Positions 1 to 5,612 of a stretch of 9,014 nucleotides of DNA are shown here, piece after piece. Location: positions 1 through 9,014 of the forward strand of contig JAHHTM010000036.1 in assembly GCA_020024675.1 (NCBI GenBank), written 5' to 3'. This stretch comes from Muricomes sp. (GTDB taxonomy: Bacteria > Bacillota > Clostridia > Lachnospirales > Lachnospiraceae). Numbering within the stretch: the stretch's first letter is position 1; each line of letters starts with the position of its first letter. The notes under the pieces were generated by a model. The model did no database searches and was not told the origin of the DNA. It saw only the letters and a list, made by a program, of their open reading frames with translations. A program made the position numbers and the translations under genes.

Positions 1-687
1 GATTGTATGTATATTAATTACTTTCGCATCAATTCCATCTGCAGCAAGTCTTTCTGCCGCCTCAAGACACGCTGCAACCGGAAGTCCTGATGCTATAATT
101 GTCAGATCTTTACCTTCACGGAGAACTACACCTTTTCCTAATTCAAATTTGTAGTCTTCTCTTTCATTAATCACTGGAATTGCAAATCTTCCGAAACGCA
201 TATAAACAGGTCCTACATATTCATATGCTGCCTGTACTGCTGCTTCTGCTTCAATTGCATCAGATGGGTTAATGATCACCATGCCTGGAATCGTTCTCAT
301 TAATGCAATATCTTCATTGCACTGATGCGTAGCACCATCTTCACCTACAGAAATACCAGCATGTGTTGCACCGATTTTCACATTAAGATGTGGATATCCG
401 ATAGAATTACGAATCTGCTCAAATGCACGTCCTGCTGCAAACATTGCAAATGAACTTGCAAATGGAACCATGCCTGATGCAGCAAGTCCTGCTGCCACTC
501 CCATCATATTACTTTCCGCAATACCACAGTCTATATGTCTATCTGGAAATTCTTTTTTGAACATGCCTGTTTTGGTAGCAGATGCAAGATCCGCATCTAA
601 AACAACAACATCATCATGTAATTTTCCTAATTCAATAAGAGCCTTACCATAGCTTTCTCTTGTTGCAATTTTCTTTACATCTGACAT
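1..687 (-). CDS. Transketolase, C-terminal subunit (partial, cut by left window edge)
   Basis: This is the pyrimidine-binding half of a split, thiamine-diphosphate-dependent transketolase, the cytosolic enzyme of the non-oxidative pentose phosphate pathway that moves two-carbon units between sugar phosphates. The first 229 codons are visible; family members of this half are about 310 residues, so roughly the last quarter lies beyond the left edge. The protein begins MSDVKKIATRESYGKAL. The D-C-G-I-A-E-S-N segment (about residues 53-60) contains the conserved glutamate (E58) that activates the cofactor, and a conserved stretch near residue 95 (G-A-T-H-A-G-I-S-V-G-E-D-G-A-T-H) matches the pyrimidine-domain signature. 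The ATG at 685-687 is preceded by an AGGTG-type ribosome site (about 694-699), and the gene overlaps the end of the N-subunit gene by 13 bp, implying translational coupling and equal subunit amounts. Sugar specificity inside the transketolase/DXP-synthase-like superfamily is inferred from the pairing. Confidence 0.93.
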   Translation of the reverse strand, partial: MSDVKKIATRESYGKALIELGKLHDDVVVLDADLASATKTGMFKKEFPDRHIDCGIAESNMMGVAAGLAASGMVPFASSFAMFAAGRAFEQIRNSIGYPHLNVKIGATHAGISVGEDGATHQCNEDIALMRTIPGMVIINPSDAIEAEAAVQAAYEYVGPVYMRFGRFAIPVINEREDYKFELGKGVVLREGKDLTIIASGLPVAACLEAAERLAADGIDAKVINIHTI

Positions 688-1511
688 AATGCTTCACCTG
701 CTTTCTCTAATTCTTCCATTGCTACTGCAAACTGCTCATCATTTGGAGCTGTTCCATGCCATGAAGCCTGATCTTCCATAAAGGAAACGCCTTTTCCTTT
801 GATTGTTTTTGCTATAATTGCAACTGGCTGTCCTTTAACTGATTTTGCTTCTTTAAAAGCCGCATCAATCTGATCAAAATCATTTCCATCTATATTGATG
901 ACATGGAAATTAAATGCTTCAAACTTTTTATCAATTGGATATGGTGAGTTAACTTCATCAATTCTTCCATCAATCTGAAGATTGTTATTATCCACGATTA
1001 CCACCAAATTATCAAGTTTTCTAAATGATGCAAGCATAGATGCTTCCCAAATCTGACCTTCCTGAATTTCTCCATCTCCAAGTAATGTATATACTCTATA
1101 GTCTGCTCCTGATAATTTTGCAGCCAGTGCCATTCCTACTGCTGCAGAAATTCCCTGTCCTAATGATCCTGAAGACATATCCACTCCTGGAATATGTTTC
1201 ATATCTGGATGTCCCTGAAGATAAGAACCTACATGACGTAATGTCTTAAGATCTTCTACTGGGAAAAAGCCTCTGTGTGCCAATGTGGAATAAAGTCCTG
1301 GTGCTGTATGTCCTTTTGAAAGGACAAATCTGTCTCTGTCCTTTTTACGTGGATCCTGTGGATCAATATTCATCTCTTCAAAATAAAGATATGTAAATAT
1401 ATCTGCTGCTGAAAGAGATCCACCCGGATGTCCGGATTTTGCACTGTGAACTGCTTCTACGATACCTTTACGGACTTCGTTTGCAGTTTTCATCAATTCT
1501 AATTTATTCAT
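675..1511 (-). CDS. Transketolase, N-terminal subunit
   Basis: This is the pyrophosphate-binding half of the split transketolase, 278 residues, a normal length for the separate N-subunit. Visible motifs are S-G-H-P-G-G (26-31), the S-K-G-H segment with H68, G-S-L-G-Q-G (115-120), and the cofactor/Mg2+ signature that starts G-D-G-E at 145-148 and ends D-N-N-N at 174-177. It should form a complex with the downstream C-subunit to make the active site; neither half is expected to work alone. The ATG at 1509-1511 has a strong GGAGG site (1519-1523) at good spacing, and an almost consensus promoter lies about 80 bp upstream. The stop codon lies inside the next gene, a 13-bp overlap. It looks intact, and the split is ordinary for Clostridia rather than a frameshift, because the downstream half has its own start and ribosome site. 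Confidence 0.95.
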   Translation of the reverse strand: MNKLELMKTANEVRKGIVEAVHSAKSGHPGGSLSAADIFTYLYFEEMNIDPQDPRKKDRDRFVLSKGHTAPGLYSTLAHRGFFPVEDLKTLRHVGSYLQGHPDMKHIPGVDMSSGSLGQGISAAVGMALAAKLSGADYRVYTLLGDGEIQEGQIWEASMLASFRKLDNLVVIVDNNNLQIDGRIDEVNSPYPIDKKFEAFNFHVINIDGNDFDQIDAAFKEAKSVKGQPVAIIAKTIKGKGVSFMEDQASWHGTAPNDEQFAVAMEELEKAGEALCQM

Positions 1512-1550
1512 CGAATTTCCTCCTGCTTATTACCTTTTCTAAAAACTACT

Positions 1551-1573
1551 GTTATATACCAGTTATATATAAC
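1551..1573. promoter_or_regulatory. Candidate operator: inverted repeat in the transketolase leader
   Basis: Two 8-bp arms, GTTATATA and TATATAAC, are perfect inverted repeats separated by 7 bp. A second, imperfect dyad, CTGTTATATACCAG, overlaps it at 1549-1562. The element sits about 13-35 bp downstream of the predicted start of the transketolase transcript, where a bound repressor would block RNA polymerase. The TGGTATA-type core loosely resembles operators of HutC-subfamily GntR regulators, but this is inference; AT-rich leaders produce such dyads by chance fairly often. Confidence 0.35.
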
Positions 1574-1592
1574 AAATAATATACCTGCCTAA

Positions 1593-1621
1593 ATTATATC
1601 TTTTATCGCAGAACAGGTCAA
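1593..1621 (-). promoter_or_regulatory. Sigma-A promoter for the transketolase genes
   Basis: Read on the minus strand, a -35 box TTGACC (1616-1621) is separated by exactly 17 bp from a perfect -10 box TATAAT (1593-1598). Transcription would start near 1586, giving a leader of about 75 nt before the transketolase N-subunit ATG. It lies in the 153-bp gap after recR, so the transketolase pair can be transcribed on its own even if some reading from recR continues; I see no convincing terminator after recR. Confidence 0.8.
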
Positions 1622-1664
1622 GCATACTTTCTTAAAGATATTCCTTTTTATGATCAGTTATTTC

Positions 1665-2261
1665 TTATAATTCTGTACGACCTTCAAGAGCCCGAAGCAA
1701 TGTCACTTCATCAATATACTCCAAATCTCCTCCTACTGGTACACCACTGGCAATCCTGCTAACCTTGATCCCTGTCGGTTTGATAAGCTTGCTAATATAC
1801 ATTGCTGTTGTCTCACCTTCCAGACTTGAATTTGTTGCGATAATCACTTCATCCACATCTCCTTGAAGGCGCTCAATAAGCTCTTTTAACCGTATATCAG
1901 ATGGTCCTATTCCAAGCATTGGTGATATTGCCCCATGAAGCACATGATATACCCCATTATATTTTCCTGTTTTTTCGTATGCTGCAAGATCTCTTGGTGT
2001 TTCCACAACCATGATTGTCCTCTGATCTCTGTCCAGATTGCTACAAATCGGACAAAGTTCCCTATCTGTCAGGGTACAGCACTGCGTACAGTATCTAACA
2101 TTATTTCTTGCGTCCACAAGCGCTTTTGCAAAACTTTCCACCTGTTCTTTTGGCATATTTATAATATGAAATGCAAGTCTTTGTGCGGATTTTGCACCAA
2201 TTCCAGGCAAACGCGAAAATTCATCTATAAGTCTGCTAATCTGATTACTATAATAATCCAT
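1665..2261 (-). CDS. recR: Recombination mediator protein RecR
   Basis: RecR works with RecF/RecO in the cytosol to load RecA onto single-stranded DNA during gap repair and recombinational repair. The 198-residue product is the standard family length. It shows a helix-hairpin-helix (L-P-G-I-G-A-K-S-A-Q-R, 18-28), a four-cysteine zinc site (C58, C61, C70, C73), a Toprim domain beginning at about residue 83 with the conserved glutamate E87, and the conserved C-terminal segment G-V-P-V-G-G-D-L-E-Y. The ATG at 2259-2261 has a GGGAG site (2271-2275) 9 bp upstream. It follows ybaB and dnaX on the same strand, the order usual in bacteria, but with a 93-bp gap that holds a possible promoter and a hairpin. 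No anomalies seen. Confidence 0.97.
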   Translation of the reverse strand: MDYYSNQISRLIDEFSRLPGIGAKSAQRLAFHIINMPKEQVESFAKALVDARNNVRYCTQCCTLTDRELCPICSNLDRDQRTIMVVETPRDLAAYEKTGKYNGVYHVLHGAISPMLGIGPSDIRLKELIERLQGDVDEVIIATNSSLEGETTAMYISKLIKPTGIKVSRIASGVPVGGDLEYIDEVTLLRALEGRTEL

Positions 2262-2295
2262 TTATCTGCACTCCCATAATTCATACATACACATC

Positions 2296-2334
2296 AAAAG
2301 GACCAGGCTCTTTTTCCAAAAGTCTGACCCTTTT
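2296..2334 (-). terminator. Hairpin between ybaB and recR (weak terminator, attenuator or leader stem)
   Basis: On the minus strand, arms at 2322-2334 and 2296-2308 pair over about 11 contiguous positions (two of them G-U wobbles) plus one mismatch and a closing C-G, around a 13-nt loop. The downstream arm ends in only four T residues followed by GATG, so the U-tract is poor for a terminator. The stem is better formed on the minus strand, where the wobbles pair, than on the plus strand. It could reduce recR expression relative to dnaX/ybaB, or stabilise the 5' end of a recR transcript started just upstream. Confidence 0.45.
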
Positions 2335-2343
2335 ATTTTCAAC

Positions 2344-2372
2344 ATTATATCTTATTAGAATAACCCTGGCAT
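2344..2372 (-). promoter_or_regulatory. Possible internal promoter for recR
   Basis: On the minus strand a perfect TATAAT (2344-2349) lies just past the ybaB double stop codon, 17 bp downstream of ATGCCA (2367-2372), which matches four of six -35 positions and lies inside the ybaB 3' end. The predicted start near 2337 would put the hairpin at 2296-2334 at the very 5' end of the recR transcript. The weak -35 keeps confidence modest. Confidence 0.35.
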
Positions 2373-2708
2373 TCCGCCACCGAGTCCACCTGTCAGCTTA
2401 CCAAATGCTGAACCTGAAGCTTCATCAACCTGACGAAGTGCTTCATTTGTAGCTGCAACGATAAGATCTTCTAACATCTCTATATCATCTGGATCTACAA
2501 CTTCTTCTTGAAGTTTCACGCTTACCACTTCTCTTTTACCTGAAACTTTCACTTCTACCGCACCACCACCAGCTGTTGCTGTGAATTCTTTGCTCTCAAG
2601 CTCTTTTGCCTGTTCTTCCATCTGACGCTGCATTTTCTGCGCTTGTTTCATAAGATTTGCCATATTTCCCGGCATTCCGCCTCCTGGAAATCCACCTCTT
2701 TTTGCCAT
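2355..2708 (-). CDS. ybaB: YbaB/EbfC family nucleoid-associated protein
   Basis: A small (117-residue) DNA-binding protein of the YbaB/EbfC family, which binds DNA as a dimer and influences nucleoid structure and gene expression. The middle carries the family signature: a long basic/polar helix (K-Q-A-Q-K-M-Q-R-Q-M-E-E, about 21-32), then F-T-A-T-A-G-G-G-A-V-E-V-K-V-S-G-K, and a C-terminal helix with D-L-I-V-A-A-T-N-E-A-L. Both ends are glycine-rich and probably flexible. The ATG at 2706-2708 starts 2 bp after the dnaX stop codon, and its GGAGG site (2716-2720) lies within the last dnaX codons, so translation is probably coupled to dnaX. It ends in a TAATAA double stop. The family is firm; its exact role here is taken from the dnaX-ybaB-recR arrangement. 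Confidence 0.95.
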   Translation of the reverse strand: MAKRGGFPGGGMPGNMANLMKQAQKMQRQMEEQAKELESKEFTATAGGGAVEVKVSGKREVVSVKLQEEVVDPDDIEMLEDLIVAATNEALRQVDEASGSAFGKLTGGLGGGMPGLF

Positions 2709-2710
2709 AT

Positions 2711-4282
2711 CTAGTCCTCCACTATTATATCCATATTAATTTTTTTCTCAATATCTACGAATGTATCTTCAAATCGTCTTCCTTGCTCTACGCAACGAAC
2801 TTCTACCTCAACTTTTTTATTGATTCTGTTTTCAATCAGCTCTTCAATTTCTTTTCGTCTGCTTTCTTCTCCAACGATCTGGGCATCCATTTGTTCCGGA
2901 AGCACAATCATCAACCTGTTTTCTCCACCAAGACTTAATTTTGCTTTTCTAAGATAAGTTCTTAAAAGCCCTGATGCTTCATTCGCAATTGATCTGAAAT
3001 TCTTTACTACTTCCTTAATATCATCCGGTATAGCACATGGAAGTTCCGGTTTTTGCTTCGGGCTTTGTCCCTCTTCTCCAGATCCTCTATGGATATCCTG
3101 ATTCTCACAAGTCCGAACCACAAAAGCTCCCTGTTCTACTTTTTCTTCTAATACACGGAGACGATCAAGAACCGAATCTTGACTCGTTTCCATTGCAGGA
3201 ACACACATTTTGATCAACGTAACTTCTAAAAGCACTCTTTTTTGTGTAGCAAATCGGATCTGACCGGAGAGTTCTGATAAAACACGTATATATCGAAGTA
3301 ATGTCTCCATTTCGATCATCTTGGCTTCTTCTTTTAACTGGTTTAGATTATCCGTAGATACATCCAGCACATCCTCTATATTATCAGATGTTTTCACTAG
3401 AAGCAAGTTTCTTAAATACCACACAAAATCTGCTGTAAGCTGCGTCAATTCTCGTCCACACATGACCAGCTCCTCTACAATTTCCAAAACTCCTGTTACA
3501 TCCCTTTTAATCACTTTTCTCAAAAGTCTGCTAAACACCTCGGTATCTACTGCACCTAATACTTCCAGCACATTTTCATAGGTCAGTTTTTGTCCAAGAT
3601 AAAATGCTATACATTGGTCAATAAGACTGAGTGCATCTCTCATAGATCCATCCGCTACTTTTGCAACATAGCGCAAAGCTTTATCTTCCACATCTACTTT
3701 TTCTATATCCATGAGTTGACTCAGCCTGTCAGTAATCGTCTCAATACTGATCCTTCTAAAATCATACTGTTGACAACGTGATAAAATCGTAATCGGGATC
3801 TTATGTCTTTCCGTTGTGGCCAGAATAAATATAACATATTCTGGTGGTTCTTCTAAAGTCTTTAAAAGCGCATTAAATGCCCCCGGAGAAAGCATATGCA
3901 CCTCATCAATGATGTAAACCTTATATCTTCCTTCTGTAGGACGATATGTAACTTCTTCTCGAATCTCTCGAATATTGTCAACACCATTATTAGAAGCCGC
4001 ATCTATTTCAATCACATTCATAGACGTGCCCGCTGAAATAGATTTGCACATGGCACATTCTCCACACGGACTTCCATTAATTGGATGCTCACAGTTAACC
4101 GCTTTCGCAAAAATCTTTGCTACTGTTGTTTTTCCGGTTCCTCTTGTTCCACAAAAAAGATACGCATGCCCAATCCGGTTTGCCTTAATCTGGTTCTGTA
4201 GTGTTGTTATAATATGGTCTTGTCCTTTAACGTCCTCAAATTCAGTAGGACGAAATTTTCTGTAAAGCGCCGTATACGACAT
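2711..4282 (-). CDS. dnaX: DNA polymerase III subunit gamma/tau
   Basis: DnaX is the ATPase subunit of the clamp loader that places the beta clamp on primed DNA at the replication fork. The AAA+ domain is complete: Walker A G-T-R-G-T-G-K-T (45-52), a four-cysteine zinc module (C64, C73, C76, C79), Walker B I-I-D-E-V-H (124-129), sensor/arginine-finger motif S-R-C (168-170), then the lid and the collar domain to about residue 370. A polar linker follows, then a C-terminal domain (about 420-523) that in tau proteins contacts polymerase. At 523 residues it is shorter than the E. coli tau (643) and somewhat shorter than the Bacillus protein, but not truncated. The ATG at 4280-4282 has an AGAGGTG ribosome site (4288-4294). 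It starts 25 bp after the pfk stop and runs 2 bp short of ybaB. I see no convincing programmed frameshift site for making a separate gamma form. Confidence 0.96.
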   Translation of the reverse strand: MSYTALYRKFRPTEFEDVKGQDHIITTLQNQIKANRIGHAYLFCGTRGTGKTTVAKIFAKAVNCEHPINGSPCGECAMCKSISAGTSMNVIEIDAASNNGVDNIREIREEVTYRPTEGRYKVYIIDEVHMLSPGAFNALLKTLEEPPEYVIFILATTERHKIPITILSRCQQYDFRRISIETITDRLSQLMDIEKVDVEDKALRYVAKVADGSMRDALSLIDQCIAFYLGQKLTYENVLEVLGAVDTEVFSRLLRKVIKRDVTGVLEIVEELVMCGRELTQLTADFVWYLRNLLLVKTSDNIEDVLDVSTDNLNQLKEEAKMIEMETLLRYIRVLSELSGQIRFATQKRVLLEVTLIKMCVPAMETSQDSVLDRLRVLEEKVEQGAFVVRTCENQDIHRGSGEEGQSPKQKPELPCAIPDDIKEVVKNFRSIANEASGLLRTYLRKAKLSLGGENRLMIVLPEQMDAQIVGEESRRKEIEELIENRINKKVEVEVRCVEQGRRFEDTFVDIEKKINMDIIVED

Positions 4283-4307
4283 GTTTCACACCTCTGTTTC
4301 TATATTA

Positions 4308-5381
4308 TTAACTTCCGAAACTGATACCCACCATTTTTGCTTCTTTGATAAGTCCACATTCCGGATCCACATATTTCAATTTTCCTGCCACATCCTGAAG
4401 TGGCACTTTTATAGTCTTTCCATTTTTAGTTCCCAACATATACCCATACTCTTTATTTAGTATAAGTTCTGATGCTGCTGCTCCCATTCTTGTTGCAAAT
4501 ACTCTGTCATATGGACATGGCGAACCTCCTCTTTGGGTATGTCCCGGAACGGTTATCCTTACTTCTTTATCTGTGCGTGTTTGAATTTGTTCCGCCAACT
4601 CATACGCTATAGAAGGATATTTTCTATTTGCAATTTTTTCTTTATACTCTTTTTTCTTTAGTTTTGCATCCTCTTTGGAGATTGCACCTTCTGCAACTGC
4701 AATAATCGTAAAAGATTTTCCCACTTTCGAACGATTCTGAATTACATGTACAACTTCATCAATATCATATGGAATCTCTGGTAGAAGAATAACATCCGCA
4801 CCTCCTGCAATACCGGCATGAAGTGTTACGTGTCCAACTTTATGTCCCATCACTTCTATAATAAAGACTCGACTATGGGAAGTTGCTGTAGTATGAATCC
4901 TGTCAATAGTATCCGTAGCAATATCCACTGCGCTTTGAAATCCAAACGTCATATCTGTTCCCCAAAGATCATTATCAATTGTCTTTGGAAGTGTCACAAC
5001 ATTCAAACCTTCTTCTCTTAAAAGATTTGCTGTCTTATGCGTACCATTACCTCCTAGAATCACAAGACAATCCAGGCAGAGTTTATGATATGTATGCTTC
5101 ATGGCTTCAACTTTATCCAAACCATTTGCATCTGGGACACGCATAAGTTTAAATGGTTGACGTGATGTACCAAGAATCGTACCTCCTCTTGTCAGAATAC
5201 CCGAAAAATCTTTAGAAGAAAGCATCTCAAAATTTCCATAGATGAGTCCTTTATATCCATCTTGAAATCCATATATTTCCACATCGTTACGTTTAGAACA
5301 TACCCCTTTGACCACACCTCTCATGGCAGCATTTAATGCCTGGCAGTCTCCTCCACTCGTAAGCATACCTATTCTTAACAT
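4308..5381 (-). CDS. pfkA: 6-phosphofructokinase, PfkA superfamily, group III-like
   Basis: This enzyme phosphorylates fructose-6-phosphate to fructose-1,6-bisphosphate, the committing step of glycolysis, in the cytosol. The 357-residue product keeps the family signatures: T-S-G-G-D-C (8-13), G-G-T-I-L-G-T-S-R (66-74), catalytic P-K-T-I-D-N-D (132-138, with D136), H-S-R (169-171), A-E-G (230-232) and P-G-H-T-Q-R-G-G-S (279-287). The phosphoryl-donor pocket is unusual: the common GGDGS reads G-G-N-G-T (110-114), and the residue before T-I-D-N-D is lysine (K133), as in PPi-dependent and mixed group III enzymes, while G113 is the glycine typical of ATP users. M-G-H (178-180) replaces the usual M-G-R. 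Donor specificity (ATP or pyrophosphate) therefore cannot be settled by eye. The start is supported by AAAGGAGG (5390-5397). It ends in a TAATAA double stop 25 bp before dnaX, and is divergent from glgC. Confidence 0.93.
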   Translation of the reverse strand: MLRIGMLTSGGDCQALNAAMRGVVKGVCSKRNDVEIYGFQDGYKGLIYGNFEMLSSKDFSGILTRGGTILGTSRQPFKLMRVPDANGLDKVEAMKHTYHKLCLDCLVILGGNGTHKTANLLREEGLNVVTLPKTIDNDLWGTDMTFGFQSAVDIATDTIDRIHTTATSHSRVFIIEVMGHKVGHVTLHAGIAGGADVILLPEIPYDIDEVVHVIQNRSKVGKSFTIIAVAEGAISKEDAKLKKKEYKEKIANRKYPSIAYELAEQIQTRTDKEVRITVPGHTQRGGSPCPYDRVFATRMGAAASELILNKEYGYMLGTKNGKTIKVPLQDVAGKLKYVDPECGLIKEAKMVGISFGS

Positions 5382-5422
5382 GAAATAATCCTCCTTTGTT
5401 TTTCCACCAGCCTGATATAATA

Positions 5423-5451
5423 AATATACTCTATTTTTCGTCCTCTAACAA
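5423..5451 (-). promoter_or_regulatory. Candidate sigma-A promoter for pfk (and probably dnaX-ybaB-recR)
   Basis: On the minus strand TTGTTA (5446-5451, four of six) is followed after 17 bp by TATATT (5423-5428, five of six). Transcription would begin near 5416 and give a leader of about 35 nt with the AAAGGAGG ribosome site. With no terminator visible in the 25-bp pfk-dnaX gap, this promoter probably also drives dnaX and ybaB. Confidence 0.55.
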
Positions 5452-5495
5452 GACTTCACAAATACTGACGTCTATTTTTTTACTATTTTACATAA

Positions 5496-5510
5496 GGAAA
5501 TTTAATTTCC
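5496..5510. promoter_or_regulatory. Perfect 7+1+7 palindrome midway between the divergent pfk and glgC promoters
   Basis: The sequence GGAAATT-T-AATTTCC is a perfect inverted repeat with a single central base. It lies about 45 bp upstream of the pfk -35 box and about 41 bp upstream of the glgC -35 box, so one bound dimer could touch both promoters. The symmetry is seen directly; its use as an operator, and the identity of any regulator, are inference. It does not match a CcpA cre site that I can recognise. Confidence 0.4.
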
Positions 5511-5540
5511 GATAAACTGTCATAAAAAGAGCAAATTTTT

Positions 5541-5557
5541 AGACAAAGCCATTGTCT
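5541..5557. promoter_or_regulatory. Inverted repeat overlapping the glgC -35 box
   Basis: AGACAA (5541-5546) and TTGTCT (5552-5557) are perfect inverted repeats around AGCCA, and the right arm is itself the predicted -35 hexamer of glgC. A protein bound here would cover the promoter. As RNA it would be a 6-bp hairpin followed by T residues, but there is no gene ending before it on the plus strand, so an operator or chance is more likely than a terminator. Confidence 0.3.
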
Positions 5558-5580
5558 TTTTTCTAAATAAACTGTACAAT
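5552..5580 (+). promoter_or_regulatory. Sigma-A promoter for glgC-glgD
   Basis: TTGTCT (5552-5557) and TACAAT (5575-5580, five of six) are separated by 17 bp. Transcription would begin near 5587, giving a leader of roughly 26 nt that contains the AGAGG ribosome site. This is the only good promoter I see ahead of glgC. Confidence 0.65.
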
Positions 5581-5612
5581 ATATGTAAGTATTATGAAAG
5601 AGAGGACACACT

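Noticed and set aside
1935..2279. Plus-strand open frame of 114 codons antisense to recR
   Set aside because: The composition is rich in Cys, Phe, Ile and His as expected from an antisense shadow of a real gene; recR on the other strand is unambiguous.
2739..2830. A-runs near the dnaX 3' end in the mRNA (seven A at 2740-2746 and six A before G at about 2814-2819), possible programmed frameshift for a gamma form
   Set aside because: Neither run is in the phase required for the E. coli-type -1 slip, and both lie within the last few dozen codons, so slipping would not make the short gamma product that lacks the tau domain.
4283..4307. Possible SRP RNA gene upstream of dnaX, as in many Firmicutes
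   Set aside because: The pfk-dnaX gap is only 25 bp and is taken up by the pfk stop codons and the dnaX ribosome site; there is no room for the RNA.
5512..5575. Nine-base direct repeat ATAAACTGT at 5512-5520 and 5567-5575 in the pfk-glgC spacer
   Set aside because: Short, AT-rich and 55 bp apart; the second copy merges with the glgC -10 region. It is easily explained by chance.
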